A DNA stretch of 64,000 bases from Butyrivibrio sp. (lineage in GTDB: Bacteria > Bacillota > Clostridia > Lachnospirales > Lachnospiraceae), in NCBI GenBank assembly GCA_023664865.1, contig JAMPEU010000007.1:1-64000 (forward strand), read 5' to 3'. Made by a program: the position numbers and the translations under genes. The notes below the pieces were generated by a model, which searched no databases, was not told where the DNA came from, and saw only the letters and a program-made list of their open reading frames with translations. This document shows, in pieces, positions 36,748 through 46,300 of this stretch (positions within the stretch are counted from its first letter, which is position 1; each line of letters starts with the position of its first letter).

Positions 36748-36968
36748 GCGGCTCTGACTCCTTAATTCATATTAAAATATATAGATAATTGATAAACTCG
36801 TGACAGCACATGGCAGCTGCAATTATCTGAGAAATAAATACGGGACGCACCGCCTACGTCCGGCACGTCCCGCTGGAAAATAAAACTATTAATTCAATTT
36901 TTACAAATACCGTCGCCTATACGGCATTAATTGTCGGACTATTTTCTTAACTTAGCAGCTTTAAGCTC
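36748..36968. other. Non-coding gap with repeat B end fragment and GC-rich hairpin
   Basis: ACTCGTGACAGCACA at about 36794-36808 is identical to the conserved right flank of family B repeats, here in the loop of AGATAATTG/CAATTATCT. CGGGACG and CGTCCCG (about 36841-36872) form a hairpin that may end transcription of the 97-residue gene. Confidence 0.4.
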
Positions 36969-37262
36969 TTATTCAGCACTATCCTCATCGTCCTCGTCTT
37001 CAAATAAATCATCATCAAAGTCATCGTCGAAATCATCATCAAAATCATCCAGATAATCCGGCTGCATATAACGATATACGGCATAAGCGATTGCCGCAAC
37101 GGCTGCAACAGCTCCTATTATAGCCAAAATCCATACAATAACATTTGTTTTCTTTTCCTCTTTCTTTTTACCCAGCAATGCATTCACCCCCGTATTATCC
37201 AGCACTTCGTCCAATTTATTTAAAACTTCGTCCTTTATTTCTCTGATTTCAACCTTATTCAT
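36969..37262 (-). CDS. Small single-span membrane protein with acidic tail
   Basis: I do not recognise this 97-residue protein. It has an amphipathic charged N-terminal part (1-38), a basic KKKEEKK stretch, one membrane helix (about 41-66) and a tail made of repeated DDFDD units, about 25 residues with almost only Asp, Glu, Phe and Leu. The acidic tail could bind cations or a basic partner. It lies between the methyltransferase and PcrA genes with its own gap on both sides. Confidence 0.65.
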   Translation of the reverse strand: MNKVEIREIKDEVLNKLDEVLDNTGVNALLGKKKEEKKTNVIVWILAIIGAVAAVAAIAYAVYRYMQPDYLDDFDDDFDDDFDDDLFEDEDDEDSAE

Positions 37263-37389
37263 ACTTATACCCTCTCTTTCATGTTGTTACGGAATGTTTG
37301 TACATCCGTTTCTATTGTATAATTATAATATACCACTAATTCACATTTTTTACTACATATTTTTTTATTAAGTTATTATACTATAACAA

Positions 37390-39867
37390 TTATACCTTCT
37401 TAAGCTTTGCAAAACCCGCATACATGATTTTCTGGCCGGCTTCGTCAAATACTACCGTCACCTGATAATCCCTCGCTCCCGGCTCAATCTTCATTACCGT
37501 GCCTTCGCCGTATTTCTGATGTCTGACTCTGTCGCCCTGTTCATAGCCAAGAGAGCCTGTGCCTGATGCCGCGCCGTTTCCTGCTGCGGTCTGTGAAGTC
37601 TGTGCAGCCATTTCAGCGGACGCCCTCGTGATATACGGCTGGTCTTCATACGCTGTGCGCTTCGGTTTTACCGTGGCTTTAACCCTTACCGCCACTTTCG
37701 GCTTATCAAAGATTGTATCGACATTCTTACCAAACTGTCTCTGATAACTGCCTGCACCGCTGCGGCTGTAACTGTCATCTGTATCAACATGCCTATTATC
37801 AGAAAATGTTACCGCACCATTACGGCTATAACCTCTATCAGTATTTTCATACTTACTTCCAAAAAATACTATATCCTCATTCGGCTTATTATCGGGATTA
37901 AAGCTTAAATCCTGCTTATTCTGTGAGTATCCCGGCTCTGGCAGCTTGTTATCCATAAGAAGCGGCGGTATCTCCTTAACGAAACGGCTGACCGGGTTAT
38001 ACTGCGTCTCACCGTGAATCATACGCGAACGTGCGCATGTAATAGTCAAATCGTCTTTTGCCCTTGTAATCCCCACATAGGCAAGCCGTCTCTCTTCTTC
38101 CAACTCTGCCAAATCATCCGACACCGTCGTCATATAGCTTGGAAAGACGCCGTCTTCAAGCCCTGCAAGGTACACATGCGGAAACTCCAGACCTTTTGCA
38201 CTGTGCAGAGTCATAAGCAACACTCTGTTATTTCCATCTTCCACTTGGTCTATATCAGCCACCAGCGCCACTTCTTCAAGAAATTCGCTTAAAACAGCCT
38301 CTTCATGCTGCTGTGCATAAGCCGCTGCCTTGCTTACAAGCTCATAGATATTTTCAACCCTGTCCTCTGCGTCTTCATCGCCCGAAGCCTCAAGTTCCTT
38401 GACATAGCCCGTGGTTTCAAGTATATCCTCAATCAAATCGTTGATGCCTACAAATTCAAGCTTGCTCCTAAATACCTGTATCATCGTGACAAAAGGCTTA
38501 ATTTTAGAGGCGCTCTTGCCAATCGTCATAATCTGGTCTGCTTCGCGCATAGCATCATAAAAGCTGATATTCCTGCTATCGGCATAATCCTGAATACGCT
38601 GGATGGTAGTAGTGCCGATGCCCCTTTTAGGAACATTGATTATTCTTTTTACCGCCACATCATCCCTGCCGTTATCAATGGTTTTCAGGTAGGCAAGAAT
38701 GTCCTTAATCTCTCTTCTGGAATAGAAGTTCACTCCCCCGACTACCTGATAGGGAATGCCTTTCATGATAAAACGCTCTTCAAGCATACGCGACTGGGCG
38801 TTAGTCCTATAAAGCACTGCACAATCGCCATAATCGGCTTTCGCATCAATCTTCTTATTGTCAATGTCCTGCGTAATATATTCAGCCTCTTCATACGCCG
38901 TATCAAAACGCCTGAAATGAATAAGGCTTCCGTTTTCCTTGCGCGTCCAGAGTTCCTTATCCTTACGTCCGGCGTTGTTCTTGATTACCGCATTGGCGGC
39001 GTCAAGCACATTCTGGGTGGAGCGGTAGTTCTGTTCCAGTTTGATAACGCAGGCTTCAGGATAAACTTTTTCAAAATCAAGTATGTTGCGTATGTTAGCG
39101 CCCCTGAACTTATAAATTGACTGGTCGTCGTCGCCTACCACGCACAAATTTCTGTACTTATCGGCAAGCAGCCTGATTAACTCAAACTGCGCGGTATTGG
39201 TATCCTGATACTCGTCAACCATTATATAACGGAATCTGTCCTGATAAGAGTTAAGCACCTCAGGGCAGATTTTAAAAAGCTCTACGGTTTTCACAATTAA
39301 ATCGTCAAAATCCAGAGCATTGTTTTTCCTTAAAGTATCCTGATATTCCCTATAGGCTTTGGCAATACGGCTGCTGTTATAATCCAACGCGCCCTGCATC
39401 TCATACTCTTTAGGTGAAATAAGTTCGTCTTTAGCAGAGGAAATTGCCGACATAATCGTCCGTTCTTTCAGCATCTTCGTATCAATCGACAGCTTTTTGC
39501 AGACTTCTTTGATAATGCCTTTCTGGTCGTCAGTATCATAGATGGTAAAGTTATTATCATAGCCCAGCCTGTCGATATAACGCCGCAGTATACGCACGCA
39601 TGTCGAATGAAATGTGGATACCCACACCTGCTCGCCCAGAGCGCATATATTCTTTGCGCGCTCACGCATCTCTCCTGCCGCTTTATTCGTAAAAGTAATC
39701 GCCAGTATATTAAACGGCGATACTCCTTCTTCCTCTATTAAATATGCAATCCGGTGCGTTAAGGCGCGGGTTTTGCCGCTACCCGCCCCCGCCAGCACCA
39801 AAACAGGTCCTTGTGTAGTTAAAACAGCTTTTTTCTGCTGTTCGTTCAAAGTATCATAAATGCTCAT
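37390..39867 (-). CDS. pcrA: ATP-dependent DNA helicase, UvrD/PcrA type
   Basis: This 825-residue superfamily 1 helicase unwinds DNA 3' to 5' in repair and in clearing stalled forks. Motif I AGAGSGKT (about 27-34), motif II DEYQDTN, GDDDQSIYKFRGA, and motif VI VGITRAKDDL are all present. The C-terminus (about 760-825) has the tudor-like GDRVRHQKYGEGTVM motif that binds RNA polymerase in PcrA. A Tyr/Ser/Asn-rich linker with repeated GYSRNGA/SYSRSGA lies before it. It starts 22 bases after the SPFH gene. Confidence 0.93.
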   Translation of the reverse strand: MSIYDTLNEQQKKAVLTTQGPVLVLAGAGSGKTRALTHRIAYLIEEEGVSPFNILAITFTNKAAGEMRERAKNICALGEQVWVSTFHSTCVRILRRYIDRLGYDNNFTIYDTDDQKGIIKEVCKKLSIDTKMLKERTIMSAISSAKDELISPKEYEMQGALDYNSSRIAKAYREYQDTLRKNNALDFDDLIVKTVELFKICPEVLNSYQDRFRYIMVDEYQDTNTAQFELIRLLADKYRNLCVVGDDDQSIYKFRGANIRNILDFEKVYPEACVIKLEQNYRSTQNVLDAANAVIKNNAGRKDKELWTRKENGSLIHFRRFDTAYEEAEYITQDIDNKKIDAKADYGDCAVLYRTNAQSRMLEERFIMKGIPYQVVGGVNFYSRREIKDILAYLKTIDNGRDDVAVKRIINVPKRGIGTTTIQRIQDYADSRNISFYDAMREADQIMTIGKSASKIKPFVTMIQVFRSKLEFVGINDLIEDILETTGYVKELEASGDEDAEDRVENIYELVSKAAAYAQQHEEAVLSEFLEEVALVADIDQVEDGNNRVLLMTLHSAKGLEFPHVYLAGLEDGVFPSYMTTVSDDLAELEEERRLAYVGITRAKDDLTITCARSRMIHGETQYNPVSRFVKEIPPLLMDNKLPEPGYSQNKQDLSFNPDNKPNEDIVFFGSKYENTDRGYSRNGAVTFSDNRHVDTDDSYSRSGAGSYQRQFGKNVDTIFDKPKVAVRVKATVKPKRTAYEDQPYITRASAEMAAQTSQTAAGNGAASGTGSLGYEQGDRVRHQKYGEGTVMKIEPGARDYQVTVVFDEAGQKIMYAGFAKLKKV

Positions 39868-39889
39868 TATTTTATCCTGAAATTATATT

Positions 39890-40861
39890 CTAAAATAACT
39901 GATTTCCGCAGTTTCCGCAGAATTTCATACCATTTGAAGGAGTGCCGCAGTTAGGACAGAATTTCGGAGCGGCTTGATTTCCCATATTCTGTGCTGTATT
40001 CTGCATACCGCCGTTCTGGTTTCCATTCATTTGATTAACCATCTGTTGTCCGATTGCCATACCCATCTGGACATTTACCATATCCGCCGCAAGTCCGCCG
40101 CCGGCTCTTCCTTTACCCATGCTGTCTGCCGCCGCCATCTGCGTATACTTATTCATATCGCCGACCATAGCCTGTGCCGCAGCTTTCTCCTGCATCTTCT
40201 TGACTTCTTCCGGATAGGAGAAACTTTCAATGGTAAACTCGGTAATGGCTATGCCAATCTTACGCATATCCATATCCAAATCGGATTCAATGCCTTTAGC
40301 TATGCTCCTTGCATCAGCCTGAAGGTTGAACATATCGCGCCCCTCTTTAGTTATCCAGCTCATAAGCAGCTGGTCAAGGCTTGCGATTATACGTTCTTTT
40401 ACATCGTCAACAGTGTACATCTGCCTGATTCCGGCAAGTTTATCAATCACAACTGCATGATCCGATATCTTACAATTAAATGTACCAAAAGCGCGAATCG
40501 GCATACCGCCGGGCAGTCCCTGCGCAGGAAGGTTAAGCGCATTCTTGGTTCCCCACTTTACCAGCACCTCTTTCGTGTTTATAAAAAGAACTTCCGCCCT
40601 TAAAGGCGTATTAAAACCGAATTTAAAACTCTTAAGCGTAGTCAGAAAGGGAATGATGTCCGATTCAATATCGTAGCTCCCCTCGTCCTCAAAAATGCCC
40701 TCCACCACGCCGTTATACATAAATATGGCGTCCTGTCCCGGACGAATAATCAGCTTAGAGCCTTTCTTAATCTCCTGATTCTGCCATTTATAGAACAAAA
40801 CCCCTTCTCTGGACTCGTTCCATTCAACTACGTTAGAAAACTGATTTGAAAATAAACCCAT
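39890..40861 (-). CDS. SPFH-domain protein with C-terminal zinc ribbon, YdjI-like
   Basis: This 323-residue protein has an SPFH-like domain (about 20-240), a Gly/Met/Gln/Asn-rich stretch (about 245-295) and a C-terminal zinc ribbon with CPNCGTP and CGNCG. Its N-terminal sequence (NVVEWNESREGVLFYKWQNQEIKKGSKL) is typical of YdjI-type proteins. In Bacillus a homologue is encoded with PspA and takes part in the membrane-stress response. Here too it follows the PspA gene, 40 bases on, so the two probably act at the cytoplasmic membrane. Confidence 0.85.
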   Translation of the reverse strand: MGLFSNQFSNVVEWNESREGVLFYKWQNQEIKKGSKLIIRPGQDAIFMYNGVVEGIFEDEGSYDIESDIIPFLTTLKSFKFGFNTPLRAEVLFINTKEVLVKWGTKNALNLPAQGLPGGMPIRAFGTFNCKISDHAVVIDKLAGIRQMYTVDDVKERIIASLDQLLMSWITKEGRDMFNLQADARSIAKGIESDLDMDMRKIGIAITEFTIESFSYPEEVKKMQEKAAAQAMVGDMNKYTQMAAADSMGKGRAGGGLAADMVNVQMGMAIGQQMVNQMNGNQNGGMQNTAQNMGNQAAPKFCPNCGTPSNGMKFCGNCGNQLF

Positions 40862-40900
40862 CTGTAATATCCATGCCTTTCCATTCTATTAATAAAATAT

Positions 40901-41584
40901 TTACAGTCCCATCTGAGCCTTTAATGCAGCAAGCTCATCATCTACTGCCGCTTTCTTGTTTTCGGCGTCATACTTTCTGGCAAGTTCAGCCGCGCTGTCC
41001 TTAGCAGGTTGGTTATTCAGTTCATTCATAGCATCCGCCTCGTCAAGCATCTTGTTGACCTTGTCTTCCATTTTGCTAAACGCTGCCAGATTGCCGCCGG
41101 CGCTTTCAAGCCCTGAACCGATTCCGCTCATTTTCTTCTGTGTTTCAGCCACCCTTACTTTTGCCTTAAGCATTTCCCTTCTGCTCTTGAGGTCAGATAT
41201 ATCCGCCTCCAGCTTATCGTGCATCTGGCGCATTTTCGCTGAATTATCACATGCTAACTCATAATTTCTGGCAAGAACTTCCTGCTTTTGCGTAAGCTCC
41301 GCTTTCTTCTCCAAAAATTGGCGCGCCTCGTTATCATTGCCTGCCGTTACGGCTTTCTTGGCATATTCCGTCATTTTGGCGATTTCAGAATCGCACTCGT
41401 CCAATTTACGCTTAGCCGCCTTTTCATCCGCCATAATTGAAGCCGTCTCCGCCTTAACCTTCGCAAAATCCTGCTCCAGGTTCCTCAGATACTGGTCAAT
41501 CATTTTCTCCGGATCTTCACAACGGTCCAAAAGTGCATTAAAATTAGCCGCCATAATATCCTTAAATCTTGTTATAATCCCCAT
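40901..41584 (-). CDS. PspA/IM30-family membrane-stress protein
   Basis: This 227-residue protein is nearly all helix. It begins MGIITRFKDIMAANFNALLD, the amphipathic helix that binds membrane in the family, followed by DPEKMIDQYLRNLEQD and long coiled coils to about residue 190. PspA proteins assemble into rods or rings on damaged membranes. It is first in a cluster with the SPFH protein and PcrA on the same strand. Confidence 0.9.
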   Translation of the reverse strand: MGIITRFKDIMAANFNALLDRCEDPEKMIDQYLRNLEQDFAKVKAETASIMADEKAAKRKLDECDSEIAKMTEYAKKAVTAGNDNEARQFLEKKAELTQKQEVLARNYELACDNSAKMRQMHDKLEADISDLKSRREMLKAKVRVAETQKKMSGIGSGLESAGGNLAAFSKMEDKVNKMLDEADAMNELNNQPAKDSAAELARKYDAENKKAAVDDELAALKAQMGL

Positions 41585-41678
41585 CTTGCCATCCTCCTTT
41601 AGACAATTAAATTATATTTTGTTTCATAACACATGCTATTAATATATTCAAACTACATCATACCGAAAACCAACCGGA

Positions 41679-43145
41679 TTATTGCTGGCTCTTTAATATC
41701 TGCGCCTGCTCATTTAAGTTCTCCACAAGCGCTGTTACCTGATTTACGATATCCGTATTCTTATCACTGATATCATATGTTTCATTGGAATGTGCAGATA
41801 CCTCTTCTATTACCGCCGAAATAGTCTGTACGCTTTCAATAATGACTGAATTAGCCTCTTCCAAATTGCCTACTACCGCCTCAAGCATCTGGCTCTGGTC
41901 GTCTGCACTCTGCGTACTCTGTGTGATTTTTTCAAAGCTGTCCGCAACCGTGGCAGCCATCTCGTTCTGCTTATTATTATTGTTCATAAGCTGTTCAACT
42001 GCGCCTACCGCAATGGCAAGCTTATCTGATACGTTATGTATTACCTCGGTAATCTTTACTGTCGCACCCTGTGTCTGATTTGCCAAATCTGATATTTCCG
42101 TTGCCACAACGGCAAAACCCTTGCCCGCTTCACCGGCGCGCGCCGCTTCAATGCTTGCGTTCAGTGCAAGAAGGCTGGTCTGCCTTGCTACGCTTGTAAT
42201 AATTTCAATAATCGACTGCATGTTTTTCATATATTCTTCCAGTTCGCTTATATCGGTAACAACCTCGTTTCCGGCACGCTCTGAAGATTCTACCTGCGAA
42301 AGCAGCGTATCAAGGCTCTGCTTGCCGCTTGTTACATCGGTCCGTGCCTGCAGCATGCTGTCGCAGATGCTTGAAGACACGCTCTTAACCTTCTCAACAT
42401 GCTTCTGAATCTCTTCCGTCTGCCCTATCTGGTTCTGTATCGCATCGGCGGTTTCATTCGCGCCTGACGATACTTCCTGCATGGCGTTTCTGGTTTCTAA
42501 AACAGCCCTGCCTAACTCTTCCATTCTCACGGTAACGTCGCTGATGCCGTCCGACATATTGCCGGAAACATTCATAATGTTATTAAGCAGCCTCGATACA
42601 TTCTCTTTTTCCTGATTGATATCATCAAGCTTCATCTTATTAATCTTAGCTATGGTATTCGTTGCCAGACATAAGAAAGCCGCTATAATCAGCATAACTA
42701 TATTTCTGATTTCATAAGTCGGCATCATTTCCGCAGGTATTCCCGCAGTGGTAGCCTGATATACCGTAAATACAAGATTAGCCACGAAACCGGCCATGGA
42801 AATAATAAGGCAGTAACGTACATCCGAATATAAAATAATGATTATATACATCGGGATTGCATATGTAAATGCTGTCAAATCCGTCGTAGTAAAAATTACA
42901 AAAACATAAAAAACGCCATATCCAACTCCCATAATATGCTGCATTACCTTATTGGCAGCGTCCCTTTTATACAGAACCCATTCTGCTATAAGCGGGCCTA
43001 ACGCCAATACCGTAAATATTGCATAATAGCCTATAGTCCTCGAACCTTTGAACACCTCCAGCGCGTATGCCGCCAGCAAAGCTGCTACTATTACGCTATG
43101 GCAGATAACCGCCACTTTGTTTACTTCACATTTCTCCCTATCCAT
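41679..43145 (-). CDS. Methyl-accepting chemotaxis protein with six membrane spans
   Basis: The ATG at 43145 follows GAGGGCGG and gives 488 residues; a longer frame lacks a site. About six hydrophobic segments cover residues 10-185, without a large outside sensor domain, so it may sense something within or near the membrane. No clear HAMP domain is seen. The signalling domain (about 200-488) has the hairpin tip [16 protein letters not shown], which contacts CheA and CheW. There is no chemotaxis operon nearby. Confidence 0.88.
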   Translation of the reverse strand: MDREKCEVNKVAVICHSVIVAALLAAYALEVFKGSRTIGYYAIFTVLALGPLIAEWVLYKRDAANKVMQHIMGVGYGVFYVFVIFTTTDLTAFTYAIPMYIIIILYSDVRYCLIISMAGFVANLVFTVYQATTAGIPAEMMPTYEIRNIVMLIIAAFLCLATNTIAKINKMKLDDINQEKENVSRLLNNIMNVSGNMSDGISDVTVRMEELGRAVLETRNAMQEVSSGANETADAIQNQIGQTEEIQKHVEKVKSVSSSICDSMLQARTDVTSGKQSLDTLLSQVESSERAGNEVVTDISELEEYMKNMQSIIEIITSVARQTSLLALNASIEAARAGEAGKGFAVVATEISDLANQTQGATVKITEVIHNVSDKLAIAVGAVEQLMNNNNKQNEMAATVADSFEKITQSTQSADDQSQMLEAVVGNLEEANSVIIESVQTISAVIEEVSAHSNETYDISDKNTDIVNQVTALVENLNEQAQILKSQQ

Positions 43146-43263
43146 CGTACCGCCCTCACTGTTCTTTTTAATTGTAAATTTTGCACAACTATAGACCAAT
43201 TATAGCATAAACCGCCATTCTTCACAAGTCATTATTGCATCGCTGCCGCATTTGGATTGTTTA

Positions 43264-44124
43264 CTAAATAACGCTTATTACTATGCCGGCAATAATGATT
43301 GCGGCGCATACCAGTTTATGAGTCGTATTTTTCTCATGGAAAATGAAGCGTCCGGCAAGAATCGTCACCACGCAGCCGGACTGTTTTAACAGCGTCATAA
43401 CAGTAACCCTGCTGCCGTCGATACCGTTAGCGACAAACAGCGCCCTGTCCGCTACAACAATAAGAATACTCAGAATCCATACCCAATAATTTTTAATAAC
43501 GCTTGTTATATGTATCGGACACTTAGTTATAAGGATAAAAGCAAGGTACATGAGCATTAGAAACAACAGATACCAAAATTGCAGCTGCGAGCTGCTTATA
43601 TCTTTCATAAGCAGTTTGTCAAGCAGACCTGAAACCGCATTGAGCAGACATGACGCAAATGCCATTATTATAAGTTTGGTTTCGACATGAGTGTCATCAG
43701 AAGTTTTATTGGTTGACTGTTTTGGTCGATATTTAAGGAACAAGAGTCCGCCTGAAACCAGAATAAGCCCCAACACCTGAAATACGCCCAACGTCTCCTG
43801 CAGTACAACCACCCCGAGCAGGGTTGCAAATAAAACCCTCGATAAATCCAGCACGCCGTACAGGCTGACAGGCATTTTGCTGATTGCTTTGAAACTGAAC
43901 ATCCATGCTATAAAAATCGCAAAAGATTTTATGGCAATATAAAAATAATACTGTGGTTCCAGCCCGACTGCGTGCCCCGCGTCCGGCAAAACAAAAATAA
44001 ATGCAAGCGCCGTATATATACACAGCACTTCCATAGTCGAATTTTTCTCTAAAGCCTTCTTTTTTACTACTTCACGCGTTCCCTTAATTATTCCATAAAG
44101 AAGCGTAAACCACACCCACGCCAT
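43264..44124 (-). CDS. EamA-type drug/metabolite transporter
   Basis: The start at 44124 (MAWVWFTLLYGIIKG) follows GGAGAG and gives 286 residues; longer frames run into the divergent gene's promoter. About ten hydrophobic segments in two repeats and SFKAISKMPVSLYGVLDLSR near the middle fit the EamA branch of DMT transporters. The substrate is unknown. It is divergent from an NMT1/THI5-like binding protein, 85 bases away, and a functional link is possible. Confidence 0.8.
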   Translation of the reverse strand: MAWVWFTLLYGIIKGTREVVKKKALEKNSTMEVLCIYTALAFIFVLPDAGHAVGLEPQYYFYIAIKSFAIFIAWMFSFKAISKMPVSLYGVLDLSRVLFATLLGVVVLQETLGVFQVLGLILVSGGLLFLKYRPKQSTNKTSDDTHVETKLIIMAFASCLLNAVSGLLDKLLMKDISSSQLQFWYLLFLMLMYLAFILITKCPIHITSVIKNYWVWILSILIVVADRALFVANGIDGSRVTVMTLLKQSGCVVTILAGRFIFHEKNTTHKLVCAAIIIAGIVISVI

Positions 44125-44209
44125 TTTATCTCTCCGTTTTATGTCGTTGTAACCGTTTTTATATCTCTCCATATAATATAGTAAATTTGCCATGATGGAA
44201 AGTATTTTT

Positions 44210-45223
44210 ATGAAAAAGAAATTTTTATATTTGTTTTTAGCGGCGTTATGCGCCGTATCATTGCTTGCCGGCTGCGGCGGCAAGGATGATGAAAAGCCCT
44301 CTGATTCAGGCAATACGCCTGTAACGCTCAACGAGGTGGCCCACTCAATTTTCTATGCGCCTCTCTATGTCGCTATCGAAGAAGGCTATTTTGAAGAAGA
44401 AGGCATTGACCTAACCCTGATTACCGGGTTCGGGGCTGATAAGACCATGACGGCGCTTCTGACAGACGAAGCCGACATTGGGTTCATGGGAAGCGAAAGT
44501 ACAATATATACTTATGCAGGGGGGAATACGGACTACGCGGTAAACTTTGCGCAGCTTACGCAGCGCGCCGGCAACTTCCTTGTAGCAAGAGAGCCTATAG
44601 AAAACTTTGATTGGAGCATGTTAAAAGGCAAAGAAGTCCTGGGCGGAAGGGCGGGCGGAATGCCTGAAATGGTATTTGAATATATACTGAAAAAGAATAA
44701 CATTGATCCCGCTGCAGATTTATCCATTGACCAGAGCATCGACTTCGGTTCTACTGCTGCCGCATTCTCGGGCGGCCAGGGTGAGTTTACCGTAGAATTT
44801 GAGCCGCACGCCACATCGCTTGAAACGAAAGGGGACGGTTATGTCGTTGCATCTTTGGGCGAAGATTCGGGATATGTTCCTTATACCGCCTTTTCCGCTA
44901 AGAAAAGCTATATTGAAAAAAATCCCGAAGTGATCCAGTCGTTTACCAATGCCCTGCAAAAAGGCATGGTCTATGTACAGAACCATTCCGCCTCGGAAAT
45001 TGCCTCCGTAATAAAACCGCAGTTTGAAGAGACGGATTTAGATACCATTACTACCATCGTTGAACGTTATGCCGCGCAGGATACATGGAAGTCTGATTTG
45101 ATTTTTGAAGAGAGCAGCTTTACGCTTTTACAGAACATTCTGGAAGAGGCGGGAGAACTTGAGAACAGGGTTCCTTATGCTGATTTGGTTGACACGGCTT
45201 TTGCGGAAAAAGCTGCAAAATAG
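44210..45223 (+). CDS. NMT1/THI5-like ABC substrate-binding lipoprotein
   Basis: The start at 44210, after GGAAAG, gives 337 residues with lipobox LLAGC at about residue 20. LNEVAHSIFYAPLYVAIEEGYFEEEGIDLTL (quoted here only in part: HSIFYAPLYVAIEEGYFEEE) and FGADKTMTALLTDEADIGFM identify the periplasmic-binding family used for pyrimidine precursors, sulfonates and nitrate. No permease or ATPase is adjacent, so it is an orphan receptor. No thiamine riboswitch was recognised upstream. Confidence 0.85.
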   Translation: MKKKFLYLFLAALCAVSLLAGCGGKDDEKPSDSGNTPVTLNEVAHSIFYAPLYVAIEEGYFEEEGIDLTLITGFGADKTMTALLTDEADIGFMGSESTIYTYAGGNTDYAVNFAQLTQRAGNFLVAREPIENFDWSMLKGKEVLGGRAGGMPEMVFEYILKKNNIDPAADLSIDQSIDFGSTAAAFSGGQGEFTVEFEPHATSLETKGDGYVVASLGEDSGYVPYTAFSAKKSYIEKNPEVIQSFTNALQKGMVYVQNHSASEIASVIKPQFEETDLDTITTIVERYAAQDTWKSDLIFEESSFTLLQNILEEAGELENRVPYADLVDTAFAEKAAK

Positions 45224-45241
45224 CAGTATTAGCTTTCAGAT

Positions 45242-45289
45242 ATTAATTAAGACGGCAACTCTGGTTCGCAGGGCTCCGTCTTAATTAAT
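45242..45289. terminator. Long hairpin between converging genes
   Basis: ATTAATTAAGACGG (45242-45255) is exactly complementary to CCGTCTTAATTAAT (45276-45289), a 14-pair stem with a 20-base loop. It lies between the binding protein and the converging DUF1836 gene and may stop transcription both ways, although no clear T run follows. Confidence 0.5.
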
Positions 45290-45336
45290 TGAAACATTTT
45301 CCTTATATATAATTACCTTCGCAAATCTGTTTTTCG

Positions 45337-45990
45337 TTATTTCCCCTTCGCCTGCTTTTCCTTTGGCTGTTTCTCTTTTGATATTTTCCCATCTGTATTT
45401 CGTTCCTGCATCCCGTCTATCATTTTTTCAATTAAAAGTTTCTTTACATATACATCGAAACTCAACATACATATAAATGAAAAGGTCTGCAGAAACTCCC
45501 TGCTTTCTTCCGGCGCGTCCTTGAAGGTTTCTTCAGAGATCTGAAACTTCTCTTTTACGTCATTCTTAAGCGCTTTAGTCTGCTCCTGCTCAAGCCCGAA
45601 CACGGTCTCATATATTTTTTCCAAATCAAAATCTTCATCCGTGTCAAAAAAATTCTTCGTAATCGGTTCAAGCAGCGCCTGTATATCACTAATGGACAGG
45701 ATTCCTTTATAATAATATATAAATACCAGCAGCATCACATGCTCTTTGGAATATTTTTTCTTTACAGGGGGCGGAAGAAGGTCGTTTTTCGCATAATTAT
45801 TAATCATTGTCTTAGTGAGTATCTTATCCTCGCCCGGATTTCTCGTTGACTTCTTCAAGCGGGATTCCATAAAAGTCGTCACCTGATCCATATATAAGTC
45901 AATATTGGGAATATCCTCCGCCTTGATATACGCGATTCTATCCAGACTGCTAAGAATACTGTTAAGTAAATCTTCCGTACTAATCGTCAT
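45337..45990 (-). CDS. DUF1836 protein
   Basis: This 217-residue protein carries the DUF1836 pattern TKTMINNYAKNDLLPPPVKKKYSKEH (here given from residue 60 on: INNYAKNDLLPPPVKKKYSK), followed by HVMLLVFIYYYKGILSISDI. The family resembles MerR-like helix-turn-helix proteins and its role is unknown. The C-terminal part (about 175-217) is Lys/Glu/Gln-rich. It is a single gene. Confidence 0.8.
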   Translation of the reverse strand: MTISTEDLLNSILSSLDRIAYIKAEDIPNIDLYMDQVTTFMESRLKKSTRNPGEDKILTKTMINNYAKNDLLPPPVKKKYSKEHVMLLVFIYYYKGILSISDIQALLEPITKNFFDTDEDFDLEKIYETVFGLEQEQTKALKNDVKEKFQISEETFKDAPEESREFLQTFSFICMLSFDVYVKKLLIEKMIDGMQERNTDGKISKEKQPKEKQAKGK

Positions 45991-46121
45991 GCCTTACCAT
46001 GCCTTTCTTTTTACACGCCGCCGCGGCGGCGTTTCTATATATTACATTATATAGTTTTTATTACTACATGGCAAGTGTTTTGATGCAAATAGGATTTCAT
46101 TATTATTCGTAGTCTTTGAAG

Positions 46122-46275
46122 GGCATGGACTCATATACTTCCTCATGAGGCACGCTCTCGCTCCGTGTAAAATCGCAGCGGTACTAAGCTCGAAAATACC
46201 TCGCTGAAGTACAAGACCACTTGCAGTGGTCTGCGTTTTACAAGGACCTCAAGAGGAAGTATATGAGTCCATGCC
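46122..46275 (+). repeat. Family A structured repeat, copy A3 with an extra hairpin
   Basis: The outer stem pairs 28 of 29 positions (left arm begins GGCATGGACTCATATACTTC). The core matches the family, with stem TGTAAAA/TTTTACA. Between P3 and the second P2 strand this copy alone has AGACCACT-TGC-AGTGGTCT. It occupies most of the 310-base gap between the FlxA-like gene and DUF1836. Confidence 0.8.
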
Positions 46276-46300
46276 ATATTCAAGCACATATAAGCCGTAA

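Noticed and set aside
44125-44209. Thiamine riboswitch upstream of the NMT1/THI5-like gene
   Set aside because: The gap is only 85 bases and lacks the CUGAGA and related conserved elements.
45255-45275. GGTTCGCAGG-like sequence resembling a tRNA T arm
   Set aside because: It is the loop of the 14-pair hairpin; no acceptor, D or anticodon arm can be drawn around it.
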